Assembly: GCA_001579985.1 (NCBI GenBank)
Contig: LRSR01006140.1
Coordinates: forward strand, 1-34,559
Source: Hypsibius dujardini
Lineage: Eukaryota; Tardigrada; Eutardigrada; Parachela; Hypsibiidae
Direction of reading: 5' to 3'
DNA: 34,559 bases
Shown: positions 11,601-21,278 of the stretch, piece after piece
Layout of the letters: each line of letters begins with the position of its first letter
Numbering within the stretch: the first letter of the stretch is position 1
Program-made: the position numbers and the translations under genes
The notes under the pieces: model-generated
What the model was told of the DNA's origin: nothing
Database searches by the model: none
The model's input: only the letters and a program-made list of their open reading frames with translations

Positions 11601-14600
11601 AGCAATCGTGAACGGAATAAAAAACTGAACTCATTAGGAAGATGTTCTGATTCCCTATCGGCAAAATGTCAGCTGTTGTCAGGTTGTTGTGTGAAGGCGC
11701 AACAGCGCCGCCTGACGTACGGCTTTAAATGAGCAGGGAAAGTGCCAAATGAACCCTAGTCATGTCAACCATTCAAGTTAGGTACTTTCCCTATTTAAGC
11801 CAACTTTGGCTGACGCAGCATTACCCGTATACCTAAAACACTCGGCTACGTAAGAATAGGTCTCGCACCTTTCATTGGTCTCCCAACGGCTTGTAGCGCT
11901 TTCTCCAGTTTGGCGGAAATTCCACACAAGAAAAGCTTCCCTGCTGGCTGCGATAACTTGATTTTCGTTCGCAGTGAGAAACAGCGGCTCGACTTGGCAA
12001 GACGTAACATTGGCGGTAGCTCCCGTTTCGTTCATCATATAGATAGTGTACTTGAAACCGCGTTAATAATAACAAATTAATTCGTAACAAAACTGAGCGC
12101 CTAATATTTTGGTTAATTACCTGTGAATTTTCTTTAAGAACTTTAGCGCCAGCCACGCAGAAATCCGGTCCAGCTGCGAGAGATACGATTCCCTGGCCGG
12201 AATAGTGTTTAACCGTGACCTTTCGTTCGGTCTTGCAGTTGAACAGCACCAGCAGAGCATCCTCCTTGTCATCCTTGGCGCAGGTGTAAGCGAGGATATT
12301 TTCGAAGAAACAAAACTACAAACAAGAAGCAATTTAAAGAAAAACGAAAAAAGAAAAAAGAAACTAACAGTTTAAAATAAACATCTATCGAATTCCAGTA
12401 GAAAAACATAAGGTGAGAGCTATGCTCACAACCCTACACAACCTTTCGCTATGCTCACAACCCACACAAACTTTTTAATTATCAATTCCTATGTGCACAA
12501 CCTTTTTTGCCAATTGTTGGACACAACCTTTAGCTATGTAAACAATCTTTTTCCCGAAAACCCATCAAAGAATATAATTATGGTCATTGCCACGCAAAAT
12601 CTTCGTTCATACAGGCAACGCGTTCCTGCATATTGCAAACCCGTCCCAATTTTGAACATCTGTTTGTTTGTCGTATTAAATAGCGTTTACGATCTGTAAT
12701 ATGTCACGTACTGTACTGCTGCGTTAGCTTCGCGATACAAACACATAACACACGGATTGCAGGAGGGGAAAATCGCCCGAGGGCGGGACTACAGGTGCGC
12801 GAAGCTAACGCGGCATTACAGTACTTCTTTAAGCAATACCTCCAGTGCAACTGAATCATATACTCAAAATAACGAAGAACTAGAGAATAACAATGGCATC
12901 AATGCCATACTCCAAGCCGAGTATGAGAACGAGGCGATGGATGACGAACGATGGATTACGAGTTTTCACATTATGATCCCATAAAACCCTGTATACCTTC
13001 TACTAAATTAAAACCCTCCTTTTGATTACTATTGCAACCAAAAGTATATAAAAAATCCTCCGGAAAAGGTTGTGTACATAGCTAAAGGTTGTGCCCAACA
13101 ATTGGCGAAAAAGGTTGTGTACATAGCAATCGATAATTAAGGTTGTGTGGGTTGTGAGCAAAGCGAAAAGTTGTGCAGGGTTAAGGGCATAGCTCTCTCC
13201 AAAACTAATGTTAAATAATAAAATTCCGCTAGGTAAAGTCCCTGGCAAAAAAATGTCATTTATGCAAACCTTAAATGAACTCCTTTATGGTTTTCGAAAC
13301 GGTACCAGAGTGCGCTACAATTCGGCGGTCCATCTTTTTGTCCATACCAAAATGAATAACAAAATGAACTCTGTGCTTAACAAAACTATTGAAATCGACA
13401 AGTTTTTCTCCATTTCTAAACTTTTCAAACTTGCTCTAGAAAAACTTCTTAGTGCCAATAAAATATAATATATATAAAAACGCAATATGGAACGGAATTT
13501 AAGATAATGAATGCAGCTGTTATTGATTGTAGCCGTATTTCCGAGAGTGCTTTTCGGGAGAGAGTAGAAACGGCAAAGTATAAACGGAATATATGATCAA
13601 GTTAAGCTTTGTAATAAAATCAAATTTTTATTCTGAATGAATAAAGCAAGAACAAGTTTTGACGAGCAATTACTGGAGGCATTATTTGGGCTTAACAAAT
13701 AAAACCTTTTGTTGTAAGCAAACCGTTCGAATTTAAGACCCTCACATTCTCATACGCTAACGGCATTAAGATTTTCCTTTATAAATTTTCGAAGGAAATG
13801 CCCTGGCACATTTCAGTACATAAGAATAAAATTACTTAAAATGACTAAAAAATCCTTAAATTTTTCGTGAATTAAGACCTGGGCCACATTTTTGCCCGAG
13901 GCGAGTACCTTGAGAGGACGTTTGACCGTGAGGAAGCTAAGCAGACCATCCATGATAACTGCTATGCGCAGTCCCGTGGCGTTCCAGCTCAAACCGTACA
14001 TATTTTTCTGTTCGAACCGCATAATGAGTTCTTGTCGTCCGTACGAACTGTAGAGCATCAGCTGGGCGGTGCCTTCAGGCTTCGCTGCAGTCTTCCGACC
14101 CTTCCCTCCCACAGCCAACAGTTTCCCGTCGGCTGACCAATCGATGCAAGTAAGCATCATCGGTACTTGGATCATGGTTGGTCCTGAAAAGGCGAGATTT
14201 TTTTTGGAATCTCCAATCACGTGACTAGGGACGGCAAAAGCTAAAACTAGTTGACTAATTTTTTTTTTTTGAATTTTTCAGTGATTAAGATTTTTCGTTT
14301 GATTTTAGCCAAACTAGCTAACTATTTTACTTTTTCTTGCGTTTTTTCCTTCCCCGTTAAATCCTTAATTCTCTCGTAGCCAGGTGTTTTGAGTGTACGG
14401 GGCAGAACCAGGCCAAGCAAAACATTGCTAGATTAGGGAAGTTGTCGAATGAATCAGCATCGGTTGCGAATGATCATTGGGCAATCTCCCTGTTAAGCAT
14501 TCCATCCCAGCAATTTACTGGCGACAGGCAATTTACTCCCTTGCAGTGTTTTCGCTCCCTCTTCCAGTTCACGATCTCTCGGAAGCATTCAAAACAAATA

Positions 14601-16704
14601 AGAATAACGCCACATACAGACATACAGACATAAATCTGTATTTCTCTATCGAATGCGCGTTTTGAAAAGTCAGCAGTTGAAATATCTTGTTTAAACAAAC
14701 CACATGACATTACTTATTTAGAAGCTCTCAAATAGTCTTGTTTAAATAAAAGTTTTTCATTTAAATAAAATATTGCATAAATTTTAATTCTTCGCTGAGA
14801 TTAAATAAAATATAATTTAAATATATTTAAAACAAAATAGCTTCTTTTAAATAAAAATATTATTTAAATAAAATTCAAAATTATTTTTAAATAAATCGCC
14901 AAATTTAAATAATATAAAAGGAAAAATAGTGTTTTAAATAAAATATAAATAAATCAAATGCCATTTATGTCTTTTAAATAAAATATAAATATATTTTATT
15001 TAAAATAAAAATTTATTTTAATTAAAATAAATTTGCCGATTTTCGGCATTTTAAATATAAATTTAAATATATTTAAACAAGACTACTCCCGAAGTTCATT
15101 CAGCTGTAGGTGGTATACCTGGATCGTCTTCGCCTTGCAGGAGGAAGCATTTCCCATCTTCGAAAGCCACGGCGAGGTTTGGATCGGAAGATTTCCCACC
15201 GTCCGGAGTAGAATTCAGTCGCCATTTCATGTCAATCAGGAGAGAATCGCTGGGCTTCTCCTCCGGTCTCCTTGTCAAAGCCACTAAGCCCTTAAATAAC
15301 CAAGAAATCACTCACGATGTCTCTTTTTACACAACTAAAAAAGCTTCCACGAGGAAACTTTAAAGGATTTATAAAAAATTTTATAACGAAAATGTCAAAA
15401 AATAAATGACTCCCCCAATTTTGAAAAAAGACTCATCGAAAATCGTTTACAAGACCAATATTGAAAAATAATTTTTTTTATTATTAATTTTTTTTTTATT
15501 ATTAATTTTTTTTTATTATTAAATTTTTTTTTATTATTAATTTTTTTGTTATTATACTTACCACGTTGTTGGAGCCTTTGTCGTAAATGAATATCTGTCC
15601 GAGTGACGTGCCCACCAGGAGGATCGAACCGTCCGGTGACCACTGCGTAAAAGCGGGAACAATTATTCAGCTTGCGAATTATACCGCGCGCCGGTAAAAG
15701 GCAAACACGCGGAGGATAGAAGAATAAATCGATATCGCGAAAATAAACGTTCCTCCCTTCCTTTCATCGCATACCGCAGGTATCCTTGCGTACTTCTGCT
15801 CCGCCGACCACAACTTCATCCCATCGATTTTACCGACCATGATGGAGCCGGTCTCGTACACAATACCGATGCACTCCCCGTCTTTCGTCCATTCCATCCC
15901 CATCACAGCCACCTGCACCGCTCGTGTCGCCATGAAATTCTCCCAAATTCCTAAAACCCGCAAAAAAAATTACATTTTAAAATATCGCATTTATATTTAA
16001 ATTAAAATATTTTCTTATTTTAGTTGGCTTTAAAATAAATGCAAAATTGCCAAAAAAAATTAATATACCGGTACTCTCTTCGAGTTTCCAGACGGTGACA
16101 ATGCCGCCTAGGTCGCCGGTTGCCACGACGTCAAACTTCGGATTCCAGGCAATGCTTCGAATCTCCACTGCAAAAAAAGCAACAACAACGATTTGTGCGA
16201 AGAAAAAGAGTCGCGATGAATTGTTCCAACAAAATTTTGACACGAAGCGACTCACATTTGTGATTGACAAGGCCTTGATCCTCGGTCTTTGCAGCCTCCG
16301 AGGTCCCCGCAGCCCAAGTACCGGATCTGCCTGTTTTTTGTTGTTTTTAAAACAAATTTAAAAAAATTTGGCTATTAAAAAAAACGACTGAAGAAATTGA
16401 ACCATTTTCCAAAATATTGAATTTTTTTTGTCTGGTTTTTTTATTTACGATTTTTCGATCCCATGTTCCGGAGGAGGAGGAGTCCATCGCCGCGTCCGGC
16501 GATAAGGAGGTCGGTCTGTTTGTTCCACGCCAGAGCTGTGCATTGCTGGATCTCCCCGCCGTGGCCCAGTGACTAGAACATTTTTTTTAAAAAATTTAAA
16601 AAAAATTTAAAATTTGTTTTTAAAATTCGAAATGACCGTGAAAAAATGCAGTTAATTTGGTTGAATGAAGAGCTTACTTTTTGAGGGTCGACAAATGCAA
16701 ACAT
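5683..16704 (-). CDS. WDR35: Intraflagellar transport protein 121 (WDR35), complete, 20 exons
   Basis: IFT121 is a subunit of the IFT-A complex, which drives retrograde transport and membrane-protein entry in cilia. Exons, 5' to 3': 16704-16678, 16572-16449, 16330-16256, 16167-16069, 15950-15775, 15642-15562, 15290-15119, 14183-13879, 12315-12121, 12050-11869, 10006-9931, 9838-9726, 9575-9365, 8488-8147, 8014-7791, 7708-7548, 7301-7027, 6956-6831, 6103-5896, 5828-5683. All junctions are GT-AG and in phase, giving 1105 residues. The start MFAFVDPQK parallels vertebrate MFFYLSKK. Two WD40 propellers cover about residues 10-350 and 350-640 (for example GECIGIVYETGSIMVGKIDG and QGRESGNIVRYRLP). 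The junction RNRDPEEPIANEGYF is nearly vertebrate-like, and a TPR-like alpha solenoid fills the rest. The protein stops at FAKYRYI and lacks the Cys-rich C-terminal tail of vertebrate WDR35. IFT122 is the nearest alternative; the motifs fit IFT121 better. Exon 7 could instead start 6 nt downstream, at 15284. Confidence 0.93.
6150..6830 (+). repeat. GGAACA-rich minisatellite in a WDR35 intron
   Basis: The intron between exons 18 and 19 consists largely of diverged GGAACA/GAACA words (GTTCC on the transcript strand). A longer unit of about 75 bp repeats near 6190-6340 (gaagaaacacggaacagaac). Long open frames across it on both strands are a by-product of the missing stop words and are not genes. 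Confidence 0.75.
8572..9294. mobile_element. hAT-like non-autonomous element, copy A
   Basis: The ends are inverted, CAGGGATTA ... TAATCCCTG. Flanks are ataggaga (8564-8571) and ataggata (9295-9302), an 8-bp target duplication with one mismatch, as expected for hAT. A shorter copy in opposite orientation lies at 26012-26365 and shares most of both ends. The 723 bp contain no transposase. It sits in the WDR35 intron between exons 13 and 14, with an internal duplicated 'gctgcgcgcgcttg' (8637-8692). Confidence 0.8.
10413..10490. repeat. Solo arm fragment related to the foldback family
   Basis: The words 'gatgctaatcgatttcaaat' and 'cgccccttagtctccc' resemble the right half-arm of the foldback elements (compare 10960-10995 and 26819-26855). 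It lies just outside copy A, suggesting an older, truncated insertion or a partial duplication. Confidence 0.45.
10520..11230. mobile_element. Long foldback (palindromic) element, copy A
   Basis: The left arm (about 10520-10910) and right arm (about 10913-11230) are imperfect inverted copies of each other. Examples are ggcagaatttcaaagt near 10701 with its complement near 11095, and gtctccgcttta with its complement near 11190. The centre (10830-10975) carries 'catcagcagaat' and 'gcggag' words shared with the element at 26380-27141. No open reading frame of note. It lies in the large WDR35 intron between exons 10 and 11. Confidence 0.75.
10559..10660. repeat. 36-bp tandem repeat, about 3 copies
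   Basis: An AT-rich 36-bp unit (atattttaaatatttaatta + tgatggcttaatatta) repeats almost perfectly three times, the last copy partial. It lies in the left arm of the foldback element, whose right arm lacks it, so it expanded after the palindrome formed. Confidence 0.85.
11231..11868. other. Remainder of WDR35 intron 10
   Basis: No gene or clear repeat seen. Short self-similar words ('cacttggctt', 'cactggctta') occur near 11310 and 11464. Confidence 0.35.
12412..13200. mobile_element. MITE-like repeat with about 150-bp inverted ends, copy 2
   Basis: The left end starts GGTGAGAGCTATG and the right end (reverse complement) GGAGAGAGCTATG. The inverted arms run about 150 bp and are built of reiterated 'gtacacaacctttt' and 'ctcacaaccc' words. 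The left 540 bp match copy 1 at 1800. I see no convincing target duplication. It lies in the WDR35 intron between exons 8 and 9 and carries the nested insertion at 12712-12820. Confidence 0.75.
12712..12820. mobile_element. 109-bp MITE nested in the repeat, with GTAC target duplication
   Basis: The ends are inverted repeats of about 23 bp: TGTACTGCTGCGTTAGCTTC on the left, TGTAATGCCGCGTTAGCTTC read from the right. GTAC flanks both sides (12708-12711, 12821-12824). The related copy at 1800 has the uninterrupted sequence cacGTACttcttta at 2046-2058, an empty site that fixes the insertion boundaries exactly. Too short to encode anything. Confidence 0.85.
13201..13878. other. Remainder of WDR35 intron 8
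   Basis: An open frame at 13208-13468 on the plus strand has no recognisable motif and unusual Lys/Asn/Phe content typical of AT-rich non-coding DNA. Nothing else is supported. Confidence 0.35.
14700..15090. repeat. AT-rich MITE-like insertion of 'ttaaataaa' repeats
   Basis: The stretch between TAGTCTTGTTTAAATA (about 14732) and its inverted form TATTTAAACAAGACTA (about 15070) is almost only 'ttaaataaaatataaat' words. The inverted ends suggest an insertion with an internally expanded AT repeat. The leading 'gacattacttattta' (14707) recurs at about 24176, beside 'gctctc' in both places, so a dispersed family is likely. It lies in WDR35 intron 7. Confidence 0.5.
15468..15551. repeat. T-rich tandem repeat (ttattattaa + T run)
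   Basis: About four copies of a roughly 20-bp unit, 'ttattattaa' plus an 8-9 T run, just inside a WDR35 intron (5' splice site at 15561). On the gene's strand it is A-rich. Confidence 0.8.
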
Positions 16705-18158
16705 CGCGATTCCCTGATGAGGAGAAAATATTCATACCGGAAACTGGCAAATAAAGTTGCACATCGGTGTGATTTCTTGAACGCAGAGATCAGCCATCAT
16801 GACGTTGGTTCTATAGAAAAAAATAACAATTCCGGTCATGAAAAAAAGTACGACGGGGACAAAATCCTCGCACCAAAGAAAGCTAATGATGTTGCAGGGC
16901 TACTGCATGTGCGTGTGCGTGTGCACGTGCATGTGCCTGTGCACGTGCATGTGCATTTGCAGGTGCATGTGCGTGTGCGTGTGCACGTACATGTGCATGT
17001 GCAGGTACATGTGCAGGTGCATGTGCAGGTGCATGTGCAGGTGCGTGCGCAGGTACATGTGCAGGTACATGTGCAGGTGCGTGTGCAGGTGCATGTGCAG
17101 GTGCATGTGCAGGTGCATGCGCGTGTGCATGTGCGTGTGCGTGTGCGTGTGCAGGTGCATGTGCGTGTGCGTGTGCGTGTGCAGGTGCATGTGCGTGTGC
17201 GTGTGCGTGTACACGTGCATGTGCGTGTGCGTGTGCGTGTGCACGTGCATGTGCGTGTGCGTGTGCGTGTGCACTGACTCACACACGCTGCTCTAAATTC
17301 TCGAGACTCATTTTTTGTGTGCTCATTAATTCGATTTCGACATCGTGTTTTAATAACCGCATCCGCGAAGTGAATGCATTTTGAGTTTGCCAACATTTAT
17401 TTTAACCGACGCTGCGTCTGTATGAAACCGTTCCAGCCACACAACGGGCGAACAGCAAAAAGATATTAAAATTCGTGTATAAAAGTGTCGATTTTTCGAT
17501 TCGATTTTTCGCGCTTATTTAATTCCTCTTCACGCTTTCGCGGCAATTTTTGCAAATGAAGACGCCGATTCGTGCACGTCCCTGTTGGAAGCGAAAAATA
17601 CCGGGATCTTGGCGCCGTTGATTGCCGGATTCCGGCATCGATTTATGCGCGTGGAACGGTAAAGGAATTTTAATTGGTGAATGCCACGTCGGATGACGTC
17701 ATTGTGCTGTTGGTAGTTGCTTGATTGGTTGATCTGCGGCAAAGAGATTTCTCCTACAGATTCTCGATTGATTGAACGATCAATTGATTGATTGATTGAT
17801 TTTACCTTTTTGCTCAATTTCGTTTTTCTGTCTTTTTAAATTTACGTTTACGCGGAAACTAATTCTTAAATTAGTTTTTGGTGCATCGTTTGTTTACGTT
17901 GTTGATTTTGTACTCATTTTCATGGATTCATGTAATATTAATTTAGCTATTTCAACTTGCAATGAGTTTTTCTATGGACTGTTGATTGGTTGATCGGTTG
18001 ATTGGTTGATTGTCATTCATACTCTTGATTGCGCGAAAATTGGAACACTTGTAAGATCCATTGATTGATTGATTGATTAATCGTTTCACTTTATTGTTAT
18101 TTGTTGTATTTATTTGTTGTTTGCAGGTTTCTTTCTAACAGACGGCCATCTCGGCGCA
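16705..18158. other. Divergent intergenic region between WDR35 and ENTPD
   Basis: It must hold both promoters and the untranslated first exon of the NTPase gene, because an acceptor (tttgcag, ending 18126) precedes its start codon. Besides the hexanucleotide array I see TTGA/GATT tetranucleotide runs at 17770-17800 and 17980-18080. No TATA box could be assigned with confidence. Confidence 0.45.
16905..17275. repeat. GTGCRT/GTGCAG hexanucleotide array
   Basis: About 60 near-perfect 6-bp units (gtgcgt, gtgcat, gtgcag) in a strictly alternating purine-pyrimidine pattern. A higher-order unit of about 42-48 bp is visible towards the right (gtgcaggtgcatgtgcgtgt, reiterated). Such DNA readily adopts left-handed Z form. 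It lies 200 bp upstream of the WDR35 start codon. The open frames across it (His-Val, Cys-Thr, Cys-Met repeats) are artefacts. Confidence 0.92.
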
Positions 18159-20507
18159 ATGGCGCTGCCCCGGCGGATTTTCCTTATGATTTTACTTTTT
18201 ATACTTTTAACAAGCCAATTCTTCCTGGTGATCTCCGGCCTGAGTACGCTCCCATTTTGGAGTCAGGACGTCCACTCCACCTTCCCGTTCAGCATCTACA
18301 GCTTTCCCCACGGTTCTCCACCCGGTCAGCATCATCATCATCATCATCTCCACCATCACCCGAGTAATTCCCACTACACCGCAGAGTCAGCCTTTAAAGC
18401 CGGTTACAGTGTCGAGGAGACCGTTTCACCAGAACTAGTCAAATATGACAACTACACCGGCGATATTTATGGTACTGTCTGTATGTCTGTCTGTCTGCCT
18501 GCCTGCCTGCCAGCTTGCCTGTTTACTTGTCTGTCTGTCTGCCTGCCTGTCTGCCTGCCTACCTGTCTCCCTGCCTGTTTGTCTGTCTGTCTGTCTGTCT
18601 CCCTGCCTGCCTGTTTGTCTGCCTGCCTGCCTGCCTGCCTGTTTGTCTGTCTGTCTGTCTGTCTGCCTGTCTGCCTGTTTGTCTGTCTGTCTGTCTGTCT
18701 GCATGCCTGTCTGCCTGTTTGTCTGCCTGTCTGCGTGCCTGTTTGTCTGTCTGTCTGTCTCCCTGCCTGCCTGTCTGCCTGTTTGTTTGTCTGGCGGCGT
18801 ACCCGCGTGCCTTGCTGGCATAATTGCCTGTGTATCTGAATGTCATTTATTTATTGCGTTGCAGGCATTATGGTGGATGCCGGTTCGACAGGGACTCGTT
18901 TGTCGGCTTTCCACTTTGTCAAGTCCCTCCGGCCGCCGTACATGAGATTGATGGCGGAATGCGGGAAGCATTTGAAGCCTGGCCTGTCCTACTACGCGGC
19001 TCAACCGGATTTGGTCTATGAGAATATTGTTCCGTTGATGAGTCGGGCCATGGAGTGCATACCGAAGTATCTGTGGGCTACCACACCGATGGAATTGAAA
19101 GCGACGGCAGGACTGCGGCTGTTGCCTCCATTCATTCAGGATCGAATTTTGGATAATGTTAAAGATTACTTGAAGGTTGGTGGGACGGACAAACAGACAA
19201 GGCAGACAGACAGGCAGACAGACAGACAAACAGACAGACAGACAAACAGACAAGGCAGGCAGACAGGCAGACAGATAGACAAGGCAGACAGACAGACAGA
19301 ACAGACAGACAGACAGACAGACAGACAAGGCAGGCAGACAGTCAAACATTGCCTCATTTTCTGTCTTTTTTGCAGTCGCATTCACCGTTCGTCTTGAGTC
19401 ACGACGAATCCATCAGCATCATGGAGGGTATCGACGAAGGCCTCTACAGTTGGATCACCGTCAACTACCTTCTCGACACACTCCATCACAAGTACGAAGG
19501 TGAGGAGGTGCCGGAGAAGGAACACAGCATCAAGCGCTTGTTTCAGAAGGAGAAGCTGAAACAACAGACAGTGGGCACGTTGGACCTTGGCGGTGGCTCG
19601 ATGCAGATCACCTTCATTCCGCTGTACGATTGGACGATTGCCAAAGCCCCTCCAGAGTTCATCCACCGGGTGCGGATATTCGGCGAGAAGTTGAAGCTGT
19701 ATTCGTGGAGCTACCTCGGCTTCGGACTCATGTCTGCCAGGTGAGACCTAAGCCGGCAGGCAGACACGCAGACAGACACACAGACAGACACACAGACACA
19801 CAGGCAGACACACAGGCAGACACACAGACACACAGGCAGGCAGGCAGACAGGCAGGCAAGCAGACAGGCAGGCAGGCAGACAACACTCCTGTTGGTCTGT
19901 TGGTTGCAGAATGCAAATGTTCGGACTCCCTCAAGAGAACTCAGATGAAGCCTGGCAGAGCACCAGCAACCGCCTTCAGTCGGCGTGCGTCCATCCAGAC
20001 ATCACCGTCCAATGGCAGCACGCCTCCACCGACTACGTCGTCAGCGGTCTCCCCCATCACTCATCCTCCCACAACACCAGCGTCCCTTCTTCTAGCAGCC
20101 GTTTCCTTGAGTGTTACCACACCGCCAGCGATCTCGTGTCGGCCAGCATCCACCACGAGTCCGAGATTTCCAAGGAGGTCTTCTACGCCTTCAGTTACTT
20201 CTACGACGTGGCCGTCGAGGCGGAAATCATCGGCCACGTCGCCGGCGGGGAGATCGCCGTTGGCGTCTTCCGCCTGCGTGCGCAAGAAGTGTGTGATGAG
20301 GAGAAGCGGCCGGAGCGGCCGTTCCTCTGCATGGATCTGTCCTACATCAGCGCGTTGTTGATGGACGGTTTCGGGTTCCGCGAGGACCAACGGATGGTGC
20401 TGCGGAAGAAGATCAACGGCGTGGAGACGTCCTGGGCGTTGGGCGCCATGTTCCACCTCCTCAATACCTTCCACAATACCTCACAGTTGGAGCTGCCGCG
20501 AAATTAA
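18159..20507 (+). CDS. ENTPD5/6: Ectonucleoside triphosphate diphosphohydrolase 5/6-like, complete
   Basis: GDA1/CD39-family enzyme; ENTPD5/6 hydrolyse nucleoside diphosphates (UDP, GDP) in the ER/Golgi lumen or after secretion, supporting glycoprotein folding. Exons 18159-18471, 18865-19175, 19376-19740 and 19910-20507 join in phase to give 528 residues. A basic MALPRR and a hydrophobic stretch (about residues 7-28) form a signal peptide or anchor. Apyrase regions are clear: ACR1 DAGSTGTR (109-116), ACR3 KATAGLRLLP, ACR4 GTLDLGGGSMQITF (Asp 278). Further family motifs are YLGFGLMSAR, FYAFSYFYD, FLCMDLSYISALL and the C-terminal TSWALGAMFHLL. Odd: a His-rich segment (H58-63, H65-67) between the anchor and the catalytic domain. 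The ATG at 18159 is chosen because it lies after the acceptor at 18126 and heads the hydrophobic segment. All three introns are CAGA/CTGT arrays. Confidence 0.93.
18474..18800 (+). repeat. CTGT/CTGC tetranucleotide array, ENTPD intron 1
   Basis: About 80 units of CTGT, CTGC and CCTG variants begin within a few bases of the 5' splice site. Because the unit is 4 bp with no stop word, reading through from exon 1 stays open to 18839 and would add a Cys/Leu/Val-rich repeat tail if the intron were retained. Confidence 0.93.
19187..19345 (+). repeat. CAGA tetranucleotide array, ENTPD intron 2
   Basis: ACAG/GCAG units fill the intron between its splice sites. In the transcript this is complementary to the intron 1 array. 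Confidence 0.93.
19755..19885 (+). repeat. CAGA/CAGG tetranucleotide array, ENTPD intron 3
   Basis: CAGA, CACA and CAGG units fill the 169-nt intron. Same orientation as intron 2. Confidence 0.92.
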
Positions 20508-20774
20508 GGCATTCTTTCTCTCCTTCTCCTTCTCTCCTCTTCGTCTCGACTTGATACGGATTTGCGATATTGAGATTTAAACGGAGGCATTTTGTGGTGA
20601 CGCCCACTTTCTTTCACTCTCATCTCTGTCCCACGTTTTTTATTTTGCTGGGAGTCTTTAGTTTTTACACGTTTTAGTTGATTGGATGCTTTGCCGCCGA
20701 ACTTCTCGAGCGGAGGCTCGATCGGCGGAATTGTTTTTTTAATGATAAACGGCATCGAGGTTTGAAAGGGTAAG

Positions 20775-20955
20775 TCAGGCAAACAGAGAGACAGGCAGGC
20801 AGGCATTCAGACAAACAGAGAGACAGGCATTCAGACAGACAGACACACAGGCAGACATAAAGACAGATCAGCAGGCAGACAGGCAGACAGACAGACAAAT
20901 AGTCAGAGAAACAGATGCCCAGACGGGCAGGCAGATAGACATACAGATAGATACA
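20775..20955 (+). repeat. CAGA/CAGG array downstream of ENTPD
   Basis: Same tetranucleotide type and orientation as introns 2 and 3. It lies in the 3' untranslated or flanking region of the NTPase gene. Confidence 0.88.
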
Positions 20956-21115
20956 CATATTCGGGCACGTACATTTACGTACATGCTAGTTGCTACGGAA
21001 AAAGTTATCTTGGGGTGACTGAAAAAACGCCAAGAAAGAGCAGACGTTGCCTGTGCCGGAGTTCTTGAGTAAGGTCTGTGAATGGTCTGAGGATTGCCTC
21101 TGATTCGTCCCTTCA

Positions 21116-21144
21116 AATAAAACCAAATCATACGGTCATTTATT
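21116..21144. terminator. Pair of convergent polyadenylation signals
   Basis: AATAAA on the plus strand at 21116-21121 would end the NTPase transcript (3'UTR of about 610 nt). AATAAA on the minus strand at 21144-21139 lies 9 bases after the minus-strand stop at 21153 and could end the sulfatase transcript. The two signals face each other within 29 bp. Confidence 0.55.
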
Positions 21145-21152
21145 AAGCTGCA

Positions 21153-21278
21153 TTACATTCGGCTAAACTGAGCAATATTTCTGTCAAAGAGAACCACGCC
21201 TAAACCATCCTTAACGGTCGCCAGACTGATGATCCAGTTATGGTAGTAACGAATATTATTCATCAACATCACCCTGAA
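21153..21278 (-). other. Possible unidentified terminal exon or gene relic
   Basis: A 41-residue open stretch (includes RYYHNWIISLATVKDGLGVV) begins after an acceptor-like CTCTAG (21284-21279) and ends at TAA, with AATAAA following at once. It has natural protein-like composition but I recognise no family. The same frame upstream has a TAG at the acceptor, then QISDAKAYQGNHL. A second frame (21472-21269) also looks coding (TCFPKVRDNVTSVTEQLIRV). It may be a decayed gene, or an alternative 3' exon of the sulfatase gene. Confidence 0.3.

Noticed and set aside
16905-17275. CRISPR-like regular array
   Set aside because: Units are 6 bp with no unique spacers, and the genome is eukaryotic.
16681-17396. 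Open frames of 128-198 residues with His-Val, Cys-Thr or His-Met repeats on both strands
   Set aside because: They are translations of the GTGCRT hexanucleotide array, open in several frames at once, with no start context or domain.
18435-18945. Cys-rich and Thr-Asp-Arg-Gln repeat frames across the tetranucleotide arrays
   Set aside because: 4-bp repeats without stop words are open in many frames on both strands. They lie within ENTPD introns.
19630-20474. Long frames on both strands overlapping the last ENTPD exon
   Set aside because: GC-rich coding sequence leaves shadow frames. Only 19910-20507 in the stated frame carries ENTPD motifs.
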